A stretch of 34,618 nucleotides of DNA from an uncultured Clostridia bacterium (GTDB lineage Bacteria > Bacillota > Clostridia > Lachnospirales > Anaerotignaceae), in NCBI GenBank assembly GCA_910587195.1, contig CAJUKL010000023.1, forward strand, positions 1 to 34,618, read 5' to 3'. Below are positions 23,601 to 31,738 of this stretch, one piece after another. Position 1 is the first letter of the stretch. Every line of letters starts with the position of its first letter. Under the pieces are notes generated by a model, which was not told the DNA's origin, did not search any database, and saw only the letters and a program-made list of their open reading frames with translations. The position numbers were made by a program, and so were the translations under genes.

Positions 23601-23950
23601 ACTATCATTCTCACCGCCGCTATTATCATAAATAGTCCAAAAATTCTGTGCAGCCATTTTCCTGACACCTTATCTAATAATTTTGCACCAATAAAACCTC
23701 CTATAACGCCACCTAAAGAAGCCCATAATGCTACAGACCATAAAACATCTGTTTTCCAAACATAAAAGGCAATCGAAAGCAAGGACAAAGGTAATATAAT
23801 TGCAATCGCCGTTGCGTGTGCCTTGTGTTCCTCTACCCCCAAAAATCGCTCCATACATGGCACTACAATCGTACCTCCTCCCGAGCCAAATAAACCATTT
23901 GCAAAACCAGTGACTGCACCAATCAAAATAGTTTTATAATTTGTTTTCAT
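23597..23950 (-). CDS. TauE/SafE transporter, N-terminal half-protein
   Basis: 117 aa from the ATG at 23950 (AAGGAG 9 nt upstream); longer in-frame sequence upstream lacks a site. One TauE/SafE repeat with GLFGSGGGTIVVP and about four membrane helices. Ends in ATGA overlap with the second half-gene. The two half-proteins would have to pair to form a normal eight-helix transporter. Split TauE pairs are known in Clostridia from general genome experience. Confidence 0.88.
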   Translation of the reverse strand: MKTNYKTILIGAVTGFANGLFGSGGGTIVVPCMERFLGVEEHKAHATAIAIILPLSLLSIAFYVWKTDVLWSVALWASLGGVIGGFIGAKLLDKVSGKWLHRIFGLFMIIAAVRMIV

Positions 23951-24075
23951 ACTGATTGACTCCTTTTTTGTTGATGTCAATAGTATTTCCTTTGTTCTCT
24001 TTTTTATCCAAATTTTTAAAAGTAAAAAACAAATACTATTATTTTTTCCTAAAATCATAATTTTTGCAAAAAAAA

Positions 24076-24091
24076 TTTTATGCGGTTACCC
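24076..24091. repeat. 16-nt sequence shared with 5310-5325
   Basis: Second copy of TTTTATGCGGTTACCC, about 125 bp upstream of the tauE start. The other copy is upstream of the glyS T-box promoter. Both lie upstream of minus-strand genes. Confidence 0.5.
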
Positions 24092-24140
24092 CATGAGAAG
24101 GTTTATCCGTATAAAAAGCATTTAAAAACTGAATACTAAA

Positions 24141-24335
24141 CTTACTTTCTTAAAAGAAAGGCAGCAAAAAACTTTTGTGTAAAACTTCGTTTTGCTGCTG
24201 TGCATTGTAGTTGAATGGTTTGCTTTAGATGAACGGCAACAGGTCACCATTGGCTAAAATCTTTCACTCTGTTCCGTTTGCAAAAGGTAAAGTTTTTTGT
24301 CCAACTTTTTTTTAAAAAAGTTGGTAAAAGAAAGC
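24141..24335 (+). repeat. Structured repeat R2
   Basis: Plus-strand copy lying between the divergent tauE and walR genes, so no gene ends into it. The first palindrome is imperfect. The second hairpin reads GTAAAACTTCGTTTTGC (24179-24195), with a U-G pair where R1 has C-G. The strong hairpin CCAACTTTTTT/AAAAAAGTTGG (24301-24324) replaces CAAGCTTTTT with matching changes on both arms. Lacks the GAGGGC module. Confidence 0.8.
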
Positions 24336-24346
24336 ATTGTTTTTAT

Positions 24347-24375
24347 TTTACATTTTTATTTATTTTTAGTATAAT
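24347..24375 (+). promoter_or_regulatory. walR promoter
   Basis: TTTACA (24347-24352), 17 bp, TATAAT (24370-24375): one mismatch to consensus and ideal spacing. It lies 47 nt before the TTG start of walR and directly after repeat R2. Confidence 0.8.
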
Positions 24376-24422
24376 ATAATAAAATAAAATTTATTTTTTC
24401 GAGCAAATTAGGAGGTGTAACT

Positions 24423-25118
24423 TTGCAAAAGAAAGTGCTAATTGTAGATGATGAAAAAAATATTGTAGATATTATTGCTTTTAATTTAAAAAAAGAAGGT
24501 TTTTTAGTCATCAAAGCGGGAGATGGAGAAGAAGGACTTCGTAAAACATTTGAGCTAAAACCTGATATTATACTATTAGACATTATGATGCCCAAAATGG
24601 ACGGGTACGAAACTTGTAAAAAAATCAGAGAAAAATTACAAACACCAATTATTATGCTGACAGCAAGAGCAGAAGAAGTGGATAAAGTATTAGGTTTGGA
24701 ATTAGGTGCAGATGATTACGTCACAAAACCTTTTGGTATCAGAGAACTGGTTGCAAGAGTCAAAGCAAACCTTAGACGTTTAGAAGTATTGGAAAAACAA
24801 GCAGGTACTTCTAATGGAAATCAACAGGAATATGGTAGAATTGTCATCAATTTAGATAGATATGAAGTACAAAAGGATGGAAAAGTAGTAGATTTAACCT
24901 ACCGGGAATTTGAACTACTTAAATTTTTAGCGCAACAAAAAGGGCAAGTTTTTTCAAGAGAAGCATTGTTGGAAAAAGTGTGGGGATATGAATATTTTGG
25001 AGATGTCCGTACGGTTGATGTAACTGTACGACGTTTAAGAGAAAAAATTGAAGATGACCCAGGAAAACCAGCAACCATATTAACCAAAAGAGGCGTAGGT
25101 TATTATTTTGATTGTTAA
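24423..25118 (+). CDS. walR: Response regulator WalR (OmpR family)
   Basis: DNA-binding regulator of the WalRK (YycFG/VicRK) cell-wall system. 231 aa. Receiver domain with VLIVDDEKN, LLDIMMPKMDG (phosphoacceptor Asp ~54) and YVTKPF; C-terminal winged helix with FSREALLEKVWGYEYFGDVRTVDVTVRRLREKIED, close to WalR. TTG start with AGGAGGTG 5 nt upstream. Forms an operon with the kinase gene 14 nt downstream. The WalR assignment is supported by yycH and yycI downstream and walJ nearby. Confidence 0.94.
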   Translation: MQKKVLIVDDEKNIVDIIAFNLKKEGFLVIKAGDGEEGLRKTFELKPDIILLDIMMPKMDGYETCKKIREKLQTPIIMLTARAEEVDKVLGLELGADDYVTKPFGIRELVARVKANLRRLEVLEKQAGTSNGNQQEYGRIVINLDRYEVQKDGKVVDLTYREFELLKFLAQQKGQVFSREALLEKVWGYEYFGDVRTVDVTVRRLREKIEDDPGKPATILTKRGVGYYFDC

Positions 25119-25132
25119 GGGATTGAATAAAA

Positions 25133-26917
25133 ATGAAAAGTTTAAAATGGAAGCTGATTACCATGTATTTGGGTTTAGTGCCTTTGGTAATGATTGTAAG
25201 TGGCACCTATATTTTATTAAGTCTAAGAAACATTGAAATCAGCAAGTCAAGGCAAGAGTTAGTATCCTATGCCGAAAAAATAAATGACCAAGTGATTGCA
25301 GGAGGAGAAGAAGAATATTTCCAATCAGAATTATTTAAAACAGTTTCTAACTCCATCGGCATACAGGGAAATATATTAGATGCAAAAGGAAAAACCATTG
25401 CTTCCACAACAGATTTACAACCTCCCTATGAAGATTATAAAAGTTCTGTTATTATTGCAGCAATGGCAGGGGTTTCTTCTTTTTCTACTGGTAAAAAAAA
25501 TACAGACTCGTTTTGGCTGGCAAAAGAATGGATGAGCTATGCCACTCCGGTAAAAAATGCAAATGATGAAATTGTTTATATTATATTTACCAGACTAGAT
25601 GCAACCGATATGAAAAACAGTCTGCGGCAGACAACACAAACAATTATTATTGCGGTGATGTTAGCCCTTTTATTAGCTGCAATTATGGGATTTGTTTTTT
25701 CCCAAACTTTAACCGGCCCCATTTTAGAATTGACGAAAGGTGCCAAAAATTTAGCAGAAGGTAGCTTAAATCAAAAAATTAAAGTACGAAGCGATGATGA
25801 AATTGGACAATTAACCGCAAGTTTTAATAACATGGCTACAAAACTAGAAAAAAACATGGCTGATATGTCAAAAGAAAAGAATAAATTGGAAATTATTCTA
25901 CATAATATGACAGATGGTGTTCTTTCTTTTGATAAAGAAGGCGAATTGATTCACGTCAATACTGCCAGCATGGAAATGTTAGAAGTAGATGAATTACATT
26001 TAACTTTTTCCCAGTTCATCAAAAAGTTTGATATAAATTCTGGTGTTTATTTAGATATGGGGTCAGAAGTTTCTCAAAAAGTAAATTTTCCAGTTGGAAA
26101 TCGTTTTATCAATGCCAGTTTTTCGCCTTATTCCAGCGAAACAGAAAAAATAGCAGGTGTTGTTGTTGTATTACAAGATATTACAGAACAGAAAAAGCTA
26201 GATGATATGCGCAAAGAATTTGTTGCAAATGTATCTCACGAATTAAGAACACCTTTAACAACCATTAAAAGTTATACAGAAACACTTTTAGATGGTGCTT
26301 TAGAAGACAAGGAAATTGCAACCGAATTTTTAGACATTGTCAACAGTGAAGCGGACAGGATGGCATTTTTAGTAAGGGATTTACTACAACTTTCCCGTTT
26401 TGACAGTAAACAAGTACAACTGGATATTACAGAAATTCCATTAAACGCCTTTTTGGAAGAAACGGTGCGACAAAATAAAATCCATGCAGAAGCAAAAGAC
26501 CAAAAATTATATTATGTACCCTTAAAAAGAGATATTATATTATATGGAGATAGGGATAGAATCAGCCAAGTTATCAATAATATTGTTACTAATGCTATTA
26601 AGTATAGTTTATCCAAGGCAGAAATTCGTATTTCTACAGGAGAAGATGCATATTATTATAAGATTATAGTAAAAGATACAGGTATGGGAATCCAAAGAGA
26701 AGACCTGCCGAGAATTTTTGAACGTTTTTACAGAGTTGATAAAGCACGAAGTCGAGCTATGGGTGGTACTGGTTTAGGGCTTGCCATTGCAAAGGAGATT
26801 ATGGAAAGCCATGGAGGACGATTAACAGCAGAAAGCGAATATGGAAAAGGCACTACCATGACAATGTGGTTTCCCAAAGCGCAGCAAGAGCCTTGGGAAG
26901 GTGACTTACTTTCTTGA
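25133..26917 (+). CDS. walK: Sensor histidine kinase WalK
   Basis: 594 aa. First membrane helix (~8-31), an extracytoplasmic sensor domain (~32-165), second helix (~168-190), HAMP (~191-245), PAS (~250-350), HisKA with phospho-His369 in NVSHELRTPLTT, and HATPase (~470-585) with RISTGEDAYYYKIIVKDTGMGI and GGTGLGLAIAKEI. It phosphorylates WalR to control wall hydrolases. The last residues (LLS) and the stop TGA are inside repeat R3, so the element has replaced or trimmed the original C-terminus. This lies beyond the catalytic domain, so activity should be intact. Confidence 0.94.
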   Translation: MKSLKWKLITMYLGLVPLVMIVSGTYILLSLRNIEISKSRQELVSYAEKINDQVIAGGEEEYFQSELFKTVSNSIGIQGNILDAKGKTIASTTDLQPPYEDYKSSVIIAAMAGVSSFSTGKKNTDSFWLAKEWMSYATPVKNANDEIVYIIFTRLDATDMKNSLRQTTQTIIIAVMLALLLAAIMGFVFSQTLTGPILELTKGAKNLAEGSLNQKIKVRSDDEIGQLTASFNNMATKLEKNMADMSKEKNKLEIILHNMTDGVLSFDKEGELIHVNTASMEMLEVDELHLTFSQFIKKFDINSGVYLDMGSEVSQKVNFPVGNRFINASFSPYSSETEKIAGVVVVLQDITEQKKLDDMRKEFVANVSHELRTPLTTIKSYTETLLDGALEDKEIATEFLDIVNSEADRMAFLVRDLLQLSRFDSKQVQLDITEIPLNAFLEETVRQNKIHAEAKDQKLYYVPLKRDIILYGDRDRISQVINNIVTNAIKYSLSKAEIRISTGEDAYYYKIIVKDTGMGIQREDLPRIFERFYRVDKARSRAMGGTGLGLAIAKEIMESHGGRLTAESEYGKGTTMTMWFPKAQQEPWEGDLLS

Positions 26918-27141
26918 AAGAAAGGTAGCAAAGAACTTTTGTGCAAAACTTCGTTTTGCAGATGTGTGTTGGAGCGGAATGGTTGTTTTAGATGAACAAC
27001 AACAGAGCACCATCGGTTAAAATGAGAATCTGTTCCGTGTGCAAAAAGAAAAGTTTAGGGTCAAGCCCTTTTCAAAGGGCTTGTAGGAGTTTGAGGTCAA
27101 CGCCCTCAAGGTTCTAATATGTTTGCAAGCTTGTTCATTTC
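26905..27141 (+). repeat. Structured repeat R3
   Basis: Full-length plus-strand copy, starting 10 nt before the walK stop codon. Hairpins: GCAAAACTTCGTTTTGC (26943-26959), CAAGCCCTTT/AAAGGGCTTG (27062-27083, three paired changes relative to R1), GAGGTCAACGCCCTC (27093-27107, one mismatch). It separates walRK from the secreted-protein/yycHI part. Confidence 0.85.
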
Positions 27142-27209
27142 TAAAAGAAAAATATCACCACAATCCCCTTGCGGGATACCAAATTAATGTAATTCAAACG
27201 TAAGCACGT

Positions 27210-27242
27210 TGTAACACTATTGTAACATTATTAAGTTATAAT
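27210..27242 (+). promoter_or_regulatory. WalR box and promoter before the secreted protein-yycHI genes
   Basis: TGTAAC-ACTAT-TGTAAC (27210-27226) matches the published WalR/YycF consensus TGTWAH-N5-TGTWAH completely. A perfect TATAAT follows at 27237-27242, 10 bp downstream, and there is no independent -35. This is the usual layout for activation by an OmpR-type regulator. walR itself is encoded just upstream. Confidence 0.75.
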
Positions 27243-27296
27243 AAGGGCGTGTAGAGTACGTGGTACAAAAATTTTAGTTAAGGAGGCCAATTAGAA

Positions 27297-27770
27297 ATGA
27301 AAAAATTTTCTATCGCGTTTATTGTTGTAATGCTTTTTTGCTTTGCACCAGTGCTTGTTTACGCAAGGCCTCTTGATGCTGAAACGGCGGCGCAGGAACT
27401 TGGTCTTTCCGTAACAAGTGGCATTGATATGTCAAAGGAAACACAGTCCACTTTTGATGATTCCAAAATTATCGCAGGTGTGGCAAATCAAGGAACTGCC
27501 ATTGAAATCAGTGTTAGTACAAAAGACGCCAATGGGGAGTTGACAGAGAATGCACTCTTTGAAATTGAAGTCGGTGCTTCTGGTATTTTTAGCCAGACTG
27601 TTGAATTAAGCCTTGGAGAAAATGTTGTATCTATTACAGCATCAAAAGAGGGATGCGAAACAGTCAGTGGAGAAACCATTGTCAAAAGGCGTAATATTAC
27701 GATTAAAAATGAATTGGAGAATACAGTTTCGATTCCCGGCAGCACAAGAAACCTATCGCTAACAATGTAA
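27297..27770 (+). CDS. Secreted Ig-like domain protein (157 aa)
   Basis: Signal peptide MKKFSIAFIVVMLFCFAPVLVYA with likely cleavage after Ala23. The mature part (from ~60) looks like a single immunoglobulin/cadherin-like beta-sandwich: IIAGVANQGTAIEISVSTKD, then VGASGIFSQTVELSLGENVVSITA. No catalytic motif, LPxTG or cell-wall-binding repeat. GGAGG lies 11 nt before the ATG. It is inserted between walK and yycH, where Bacillus has nothing, and has a WalR box, so it is probably a cell-envelope protein of the WalR regulon. Function unknown. Confidence 0.8.
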   Translation: MKKFSIAFIVVMLFCFAPVLVYARPLDAETAAQELGLSVTSGIDMSKETQSTFDDSKIIAGVANQGTAIEISVSTKDANGELTENALFEIEVGASGIFSQTVELSLGENVVSITASKEGCETVSGETIVKRRNITIKNELENTVSIPGSTRNLSLTM

Positions 27771-27807
27771 TTGGGCAAAAAATGAAATATAGAAGCGGTG
27801 AAAATCA

Positions 27808-29193
27808 ATGAATATCAACAAAATGAAAAGTTTTGTCATTATTATTTTGGTTATAACTGCTGTTTATCAAACGGGATTGTTATGGCTTGAGGATACTGCA
27901 AGCCATAACTTTTTTTATACTGTTTTTGGTCTGGGTGGTCAAAAACAGATTACGGCAGAAGAAAATACCTTTCTTTTACCTAGCAAATTTGTGATAGGCA
28001 GCGGCAACAGAAAATATGCAGTAGCATATGCAAGTGATATTGAAAAGGAAGCGATTTTATCCGAGGGAGATAATTTATTACAAGAAATATTAATGCAAGG
28101 AACAGCAGATACTGCAACGCAAAAAATTAACTGGGAAGCAATCCTAGAAGAAAAATGTTTGTTATTGGAATATCATTTTTCCATTCCTGTTGTAGAATAT
28201 TTTCAAAATTACAGCAAAAAATTATTAATTCCTTCCCTTAAAAGTTTTAATTGTATTGCTTTTGTACCAAGTAAAACAAGCAACGGAATGACAAATGTTT
28301 ATTTTATTGACACCAATTTAGAACAAAGTTGGCGTGTCACAATGGAAAAATCCCGCTTTGCTCCAACATTATATGCGATGTTGGAAGCAAAAGAAAATAA
28401 TTTAGCCTATGTTTCTACTAAGCAAAGCGGTTTTAATTTATTTCGAGATAGTGTTTTTGTACCACAATGGAAGGAAAAAAGTTTACCTTACAGAAGTATT
28501 ATGGAAATCAACCCTTTTATGCAAGATGGTAGTATTAACCGCTATTATCTTGAAAATTCTGTAGATAGTTTTTTTAAAAACTTAGAATCTGATTGGAACA
28601 GAGTAGATGAAGCAGGTACTTTTGTATTTAGTGATGAAACTGTAGTAGTGAGATATTATCCAAAAGGAATTTTAGAATATTATAGTTATGAAAGATATAA
28701 CACAGAAGCAGCAACAGATATTGCAACTGGTTATAAAATGTGTAAAAATTTTATGAATAATGATGTTTCTTTAGAAACAGATGTTTATTTGTCTGGCATA
28801 GAAATCAATCGAAATGAAACGATATATTATTTTGATTATACCGTAGACAATTATCCGATTTTATTTTCGGAAGCGATTCAAAAAGAGTTTGAAATGCCTC
28901 ATGCGATTGAGTTTTCCATCCGAGGAAATTCTGTTAGAAAATATAAAAGGTATGCGCATAATTTTAAAGCAGTGGATAGTAAAGATAAAGAAATATCTGT
29001 AGAATTTTTGGAAGCACTCGACCAAGCGATTGAACAATATCAAATCAACCATGAAAATGCAGAAGTCAAAGAAGTAGAAGATATGTATTTAGCTTATTTT
29101 GTAGAACCTAATTTTTCTGTTACCATGAAATGGATTACAGAATTATATAATGAATTATATATTGGAAAAACAGTAAGTGATAAAAAAACATAA
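27808..29193 (+). CDS. yycH: WalK accessory protein YycH (WalH)
   Basis: 461 aa. One N-terminal membrane helix (~7-27), then a large extracytoplasmic domain ending QAIEQYQINHENAEVKEVEDMYLAYF, as in YycH. In Bacillus, YycH and YycI bind WalK at the membrane and modulate it. The ATG at 27808 has GGTGA upstream. It lies 37 nt after the secreted protein gene and 17 nt before yycI. Similarity is by architecture, synteny and the C-terminal block rather than strong motifs. Confidence 0.85.
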   Translation: MNINKMKSFVIIILVITAVYQTGLLWLEDTASHNFFYTVFGLGGQKQITAEENTFLLPSKFVIGSGNRKYAVAYASDIEKEAILSEGDNLLQEILMQGTADTATQKINWEAILEEKCLLLEYHFSIPVVEYFQNYSKKLLIPSLKSFNCIAFVPSKTSNGMTNVYFIDTNLEQSWRVTMEKSRFAPTLYAMLEAKENNLAYVSTKQSGFNLFRDSVFVPQWKEKSLPYRSIMEINPFMQDGSINRYYLENSVDSFFKNLESDWNRVDEAGTFVFSDETVVVRYYPKGILEYYSYERYNTEAATDIATGYKMCKNFMNNDVSLETDVYLSGIEINRNETIYYFDYTVDNYPILFSEAIQKEFEMPHAIEFSIRGNSVRKYKRYAHNFKAVDSKDKEISVEFLEALDQAIEQYQINHENAEVKEVEDMYLAYFVEPNFSVTMKWITELYNELYIGKTVSDKKT

Positions 29194-29210
29194 AAAAAGG
29201 AGGGAGAACT

Positions 29211-30089
29211 TTGGAATGGAAATCTGTCAAAAATCTACTACTTGTTATGCTTTTACTTATGAATATGATACTAGGATTTTTTAATTACCAACAATACCAA
29301 GAAAATGTATTAACTTCTAGCCAAGAAAAAGCAATTTATCAAGTTCTCTCTCAAAACCGCATTATTTTATATACCGATATTTTAACAAAATTTCCTCCTA
29401 TGAAAAAGCTTTCTTTAAGTGCACCCATTTATAGCAGAGATGAAATGAAACATCAATTTTTTGCGCAAGAGGAAGCAAGTATTACAGTAGAATTTAACAA
29501 AACAATTATTACAAGTGAAACCAAAACCTTGACAATGGAAGGAAATAAAGGGCAATTATCTTTTTTAAATGGAACACGAGAAAACAAAAAAGTGACTTTA
29601 GCAGAAGCAAGAAAAGAAGCAGAAGAATTTATCCATTCCCTAAAAAATATGGAAAATTTTGAAGTGGGCAACGTACAAGAAACAAGAAACGGTTATAAAG
29701 TTACTTTTTTTCAAATTTATAAAGGAGAATATGTTTTTGCAAATTGTTTTGAAGTATATGTAGGAGAAAAAGGAATTTCCCATGTTACTTTAAATTATTA
29801 TAATACAGAAGGATTTACAGGAGATAAAAAAGACATTTGTTTTTCTGATGAAGCCCTACTTACTTTTTTAGTGGAGATAGAAAAAGAAAGAGAAGAAACT
29901 GGAATTTATGAAACTGTAACCATACAAAAAATGGAACTCGGTTATGATTTTCAAGAAATGGAAGATTTAAAAGTAGATAATGTTGCAAAACTTGTACCTT
30001 GCTATAGAATTTATGTTTTAGGAAAAGAAAAACCTTATACAATTAATGCTTATACCAATGAAATCATACGAGAAGCAAAAGAAATATAG
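29211..30089 (+). CDS. yycI: WalK accessory protein YycI (WalI)
   Basis: 292 aa. Starts MEWKSVKNLLLVMLLLMNMILGFF: the EW-x-x-x-K signature and single membrane helix (~8-24) of YycI. The extracytoplasmic part has PepSY-like repeats (NGYKVTFFQIYKGEYVFANCFEVYVGEKGI). TTG start with AGGAGGG 6 nt upstream. Last gene of this plus-strand group; the following R4 element separates it from the convergent recR. Confidence 0.88.
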   Translation: MEWKSVKNLLLVMLLLMNMILGFFNYQQYQENVLTSSQEKAIYQVLSQNRIILYTDILTKFPPMKKLSLSAPIYSRDEMKHQFFAQEEASITVEFNKTIITSETKTLTMEGNKGQLSFLNGTRENKKVTLAEARKEAEEFIHSLKNMENFEVGNVQETRNGYKVTFFQIYKGEYVFANCFEVYVGEKGISHVTLNYYNTEGFTGDKKDICFSDEALLTFLVEIEKEREETGIYETVTIQKMELGYDFQEMEDLKVDNVAKLVPCYRIYVLGKEKPYTINAYTNEIIREAKEI

Positions 30090-30095
30090 CAAACA

Positions 30096-30257
30096 GAACG
30101 ATTTTTAACCTTTGATGTTCCGTTGTCGTTCAACTACGTTGCACGGCGGCGAAACGCCAGTTGTCTACACTTCGTTTCGGTCGGTGCAGAACAAACGTCC
30201 ACTGGACGTTTTGCACCGCACAAAAGTTCTTTGCTACCTTTCTTTCAAAAAAGGTAG
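30096..30257 (-). repeat. Structured repeat R4 (variant copy)
   Basis: Fills the whole gap between convergent yycI and recR. In element orientation it begins one base after the recR stop codon with CTACCTTTTTT/AAGAAAGGTAG (30257-30234), a rearranged but still paired version of the family palindrome. A longer hairpin with arms CGGTGCA/TGCACCG around ACGTCC/GGACGT (30218-30182) replaces the usual second hairpin. GGCG-TTT-CGCC (30158-30148) follows. The 3' modules are missing. Confidence 0.75.
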
Positions 30258-30857
30258 TTATATTTCGCGTCTGCCTTCTAAAGCTCGGGATAATGTAATT
30301 TCATCTACATATTCTAAATCTCCCCCTACTGGCACACCATTTGCAATGCGTGTTACTTTGATTTGTAAGGGTTTTAAAATACGGCTAATATACATTGCTG
30401 TTGCTTCTCCCTCCACATTTGGATTAGTTGCAAGAATGACTTCTTCTATTTCTTCCTTTTGAAGGCGATGAAGTAACTCTTTTATTTTAATCTCTTGGGG
30501 ACCAATTCCCAACATAGGAGAAATAGCTCCATGTAATACATGATATAAACCATGATATTGTTTTGTTTTTTCATATGCTGCCATATCTCTAGGATCCTCT
30601 ACTACCATAATGGTTTTGTGGTCTCTTTTTAAGTTGCTGCAAATAGGACAAGGATCCTCATCTGTTAAATTGCAGCAAATAGAACAATATCGAACATTTT
30701 CCCTTGCCTCTGTGATAGCAGAGGCAAGGGAAAATGCTTTTTCTCTTGGCATATTAATAATATAAAATGCTAATCTTTGGGCAGACTTTCCCCCAATTCC
30801 GGGTAGCCCAGAAAATTCTTCAATTAACCTTGTAATCGGATTTCCATAATAATTCAT
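30258..30857 (-). CDS. recR: Recombination protein RecR
   Basis: 199 aa. RecR forms a ring that works with RecO in RecA loading. Helix-hairpin-helix near LPGIGGKSAQRLAF, zinc cluster C58, C61, C70, C73, Toprim domain with TIMVVEDPRDMAAYE and a PNVEGEATAMYI block, Walker B-like end. ATG at 30857 follows GGAG by 6 nt. In most Firmicutes recR follows dnaX; here it ends the murA-walJ-rlmH-DUF4180 group. Codons for residues ~41-54 contain an 18-bp perfect inverted repeat (see entry). The stop directly abuts repeat R4. Confidence 0.96.
   Translation of the reverse strand: MNYYGNPITRLIEEFSGLPGIGGKSAQRLAFYIINMPREKAFSLASAITEARENVRYCSICCNLTDEDPCPICSNLKRDHKTIMVVEDPRDMAAYEKTKQYHGLYHVLHGAISPMLGIGPQEIKIKELLHRLQKEEIEEVILATNPNVEGEATAMYISRILKPLQIKVTRIANGVPVGGDLEYVDEITLSRALEGRREI
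30695..30736. repeat. 18-bp perfect inverted repeat inside recR
   Basis: Arms 30695-30712 (CATTTTCCCTTGCCTCTG) and 30719-30736 are exact reverse complements with a 6-nt loop. It lies in codons for AFSLASAITEARENV, where the family is normally conserved only at protein level. It would make a very stable hairpin in the messenger. Confidence 0.85.
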
Positions 30858-30871
30858 AGATAACTCCTTTT

Positions 30872-31237
30872 TTATTTACAAATAGTACTAAATTTTTCCA
30901 TCGCTTCTTCTTCTGTTTTTACAAAAAAGAAATCTTTTCCTTGATTGCTTTCATAGATAAAATCTTTTAAAGCTTGGCTGGTATAAATAGAAAAATCTCC
31001 AAAAATGGCTAATTTAATATGATAGTTTATTAATTTTTGAAATATTTCTCCTGCAAGTCCTGTGCTCAACTGAAAAAAATCTTCTGCAATACATTTTTTA
31101 TCAATTACTATATTGCTACAATCATTTTGATATTTTATATCCATAATCGCATTAACTGCAGAAGATGCTTGTTCTATCCATAATTCATTTTGTTCTATAA
31201 TTACAATTTCAATATTATCTTTCACTATTTTTTTCAT
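30872..31237 (-). CDS. DUF4180 domain protein
   Basis: 121 aa, near the family length. Motifs EDFFQLSTGLAGEIFQKLINY and KLAIFGDFS.Y.SQALKDFIYESNQG match the DUF4180 pattern as I know it. Probably soluble, alpha/beta (STAS-like in look). ATG at 31237 follows AAGGA. It is 14 nt from recR and 12 nt from rlmH on the same strand. Function unknown. Confidence 0.85.
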   Translation of the reverse strand: MKKIVKDNIEIVIIEQNELWIEQASSAVNAIMDIKYQNDCSNIVIDKKCIAEDFFQLSTGLAGEIFQKLINYHIKLAIFGDFSIYTSQALKDFIYESNQGKDFFFVKTEEEAMEKFSTICK

Positions 31238-31249
31238 AATATCAGTCCT

Positions 31250-31729
31250 TTATTTATGATATGGTTCTTTTTTGATAATCCGCATTGCTCTGTAAATTTG
31301 TTCTAACAAAATGACACGCATCATTTGATGCGGAAATGTCATAGCAGAAAAACTAATTGCTCTGTCTGCTCTATCCATCACTTCTTTGGATAAACCCAAA
31401 GAGCCACCAATGATAAAAATAAGGTGGCTAATTCCTTGTGTGGTATCTTTTTCTATTTGTGCTGCAAATTGTTCAGAAGAAAACATATTTCCTTTTATGG
31501 CAAGTGCAATGACAAGCGCATCTTGTTTGATTGCTTTTATAATTCTTTGCCCTTCTTTTTTTAAAATTTGTTCTTCTTCTGCTAAACTACTATTTTCTGG
31601 TGTTTTTTCATCTGGTAATTCCATAATTTCTAATTTGCAGTATTTTGACAAACGTTTGCTATATTCTTCTATGGCATTTTTCCAGTATCTTTCTTTTAAT
31701 TTCCCTACAGATATAATTGTAATACGCAT
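31250..31729 (-). CDS. rlmH: 23S rRNA (pseudouridine-1915-N3)-methyltransferase RlmH
   Basis: SPOUT-family methyltransferase, 159 aa, the normal length. Seen are MRITIISVGKLKERYW, ALAIKGNMFSSEQFA, the knot segment HLIFIIGGSLGLSKEV, and the C-terminal FPHQMMRVILLEQIYRA with the ending IIKKEPYHK. ATG at 31729 with AAGGAG 5 nt upstream. It follows walJ by 9 nt, close to the Bacillus order where walJ, htrA and rlmH (yydA) are neighbours. Confidence 0.97.
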   Translation of the reverse strand: MRITIISVGKLKERYWKNAIEEYSKRLSKYCKLEIMELPDEKTPENSSLAEEEQILKKEGQRIIKAIKQDALVIALAIKGNMFSSEQFAAQIEKDTTQGISHLIFIIGGSLGLSKEVMDRADRAISFSAMTFPHQMMRVILLEQIYRAMRIIKKEPYHK

Positions 31730-31738
31730 CTTTACTCC

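Noticed and set aside
24301..24335. Terminator in front of walR
   Set aside because: The CCAACTTTTTT/AAAAAAGTTGG hairpin is a module of repeat R2 and has no following U-run; no gene on the plus strand ends there.
27155..27180. Small ATCCC/GGGAT hairpin downstream of R3
   Set aside because: Only 5 bp, no U-run, not shared with other copies.
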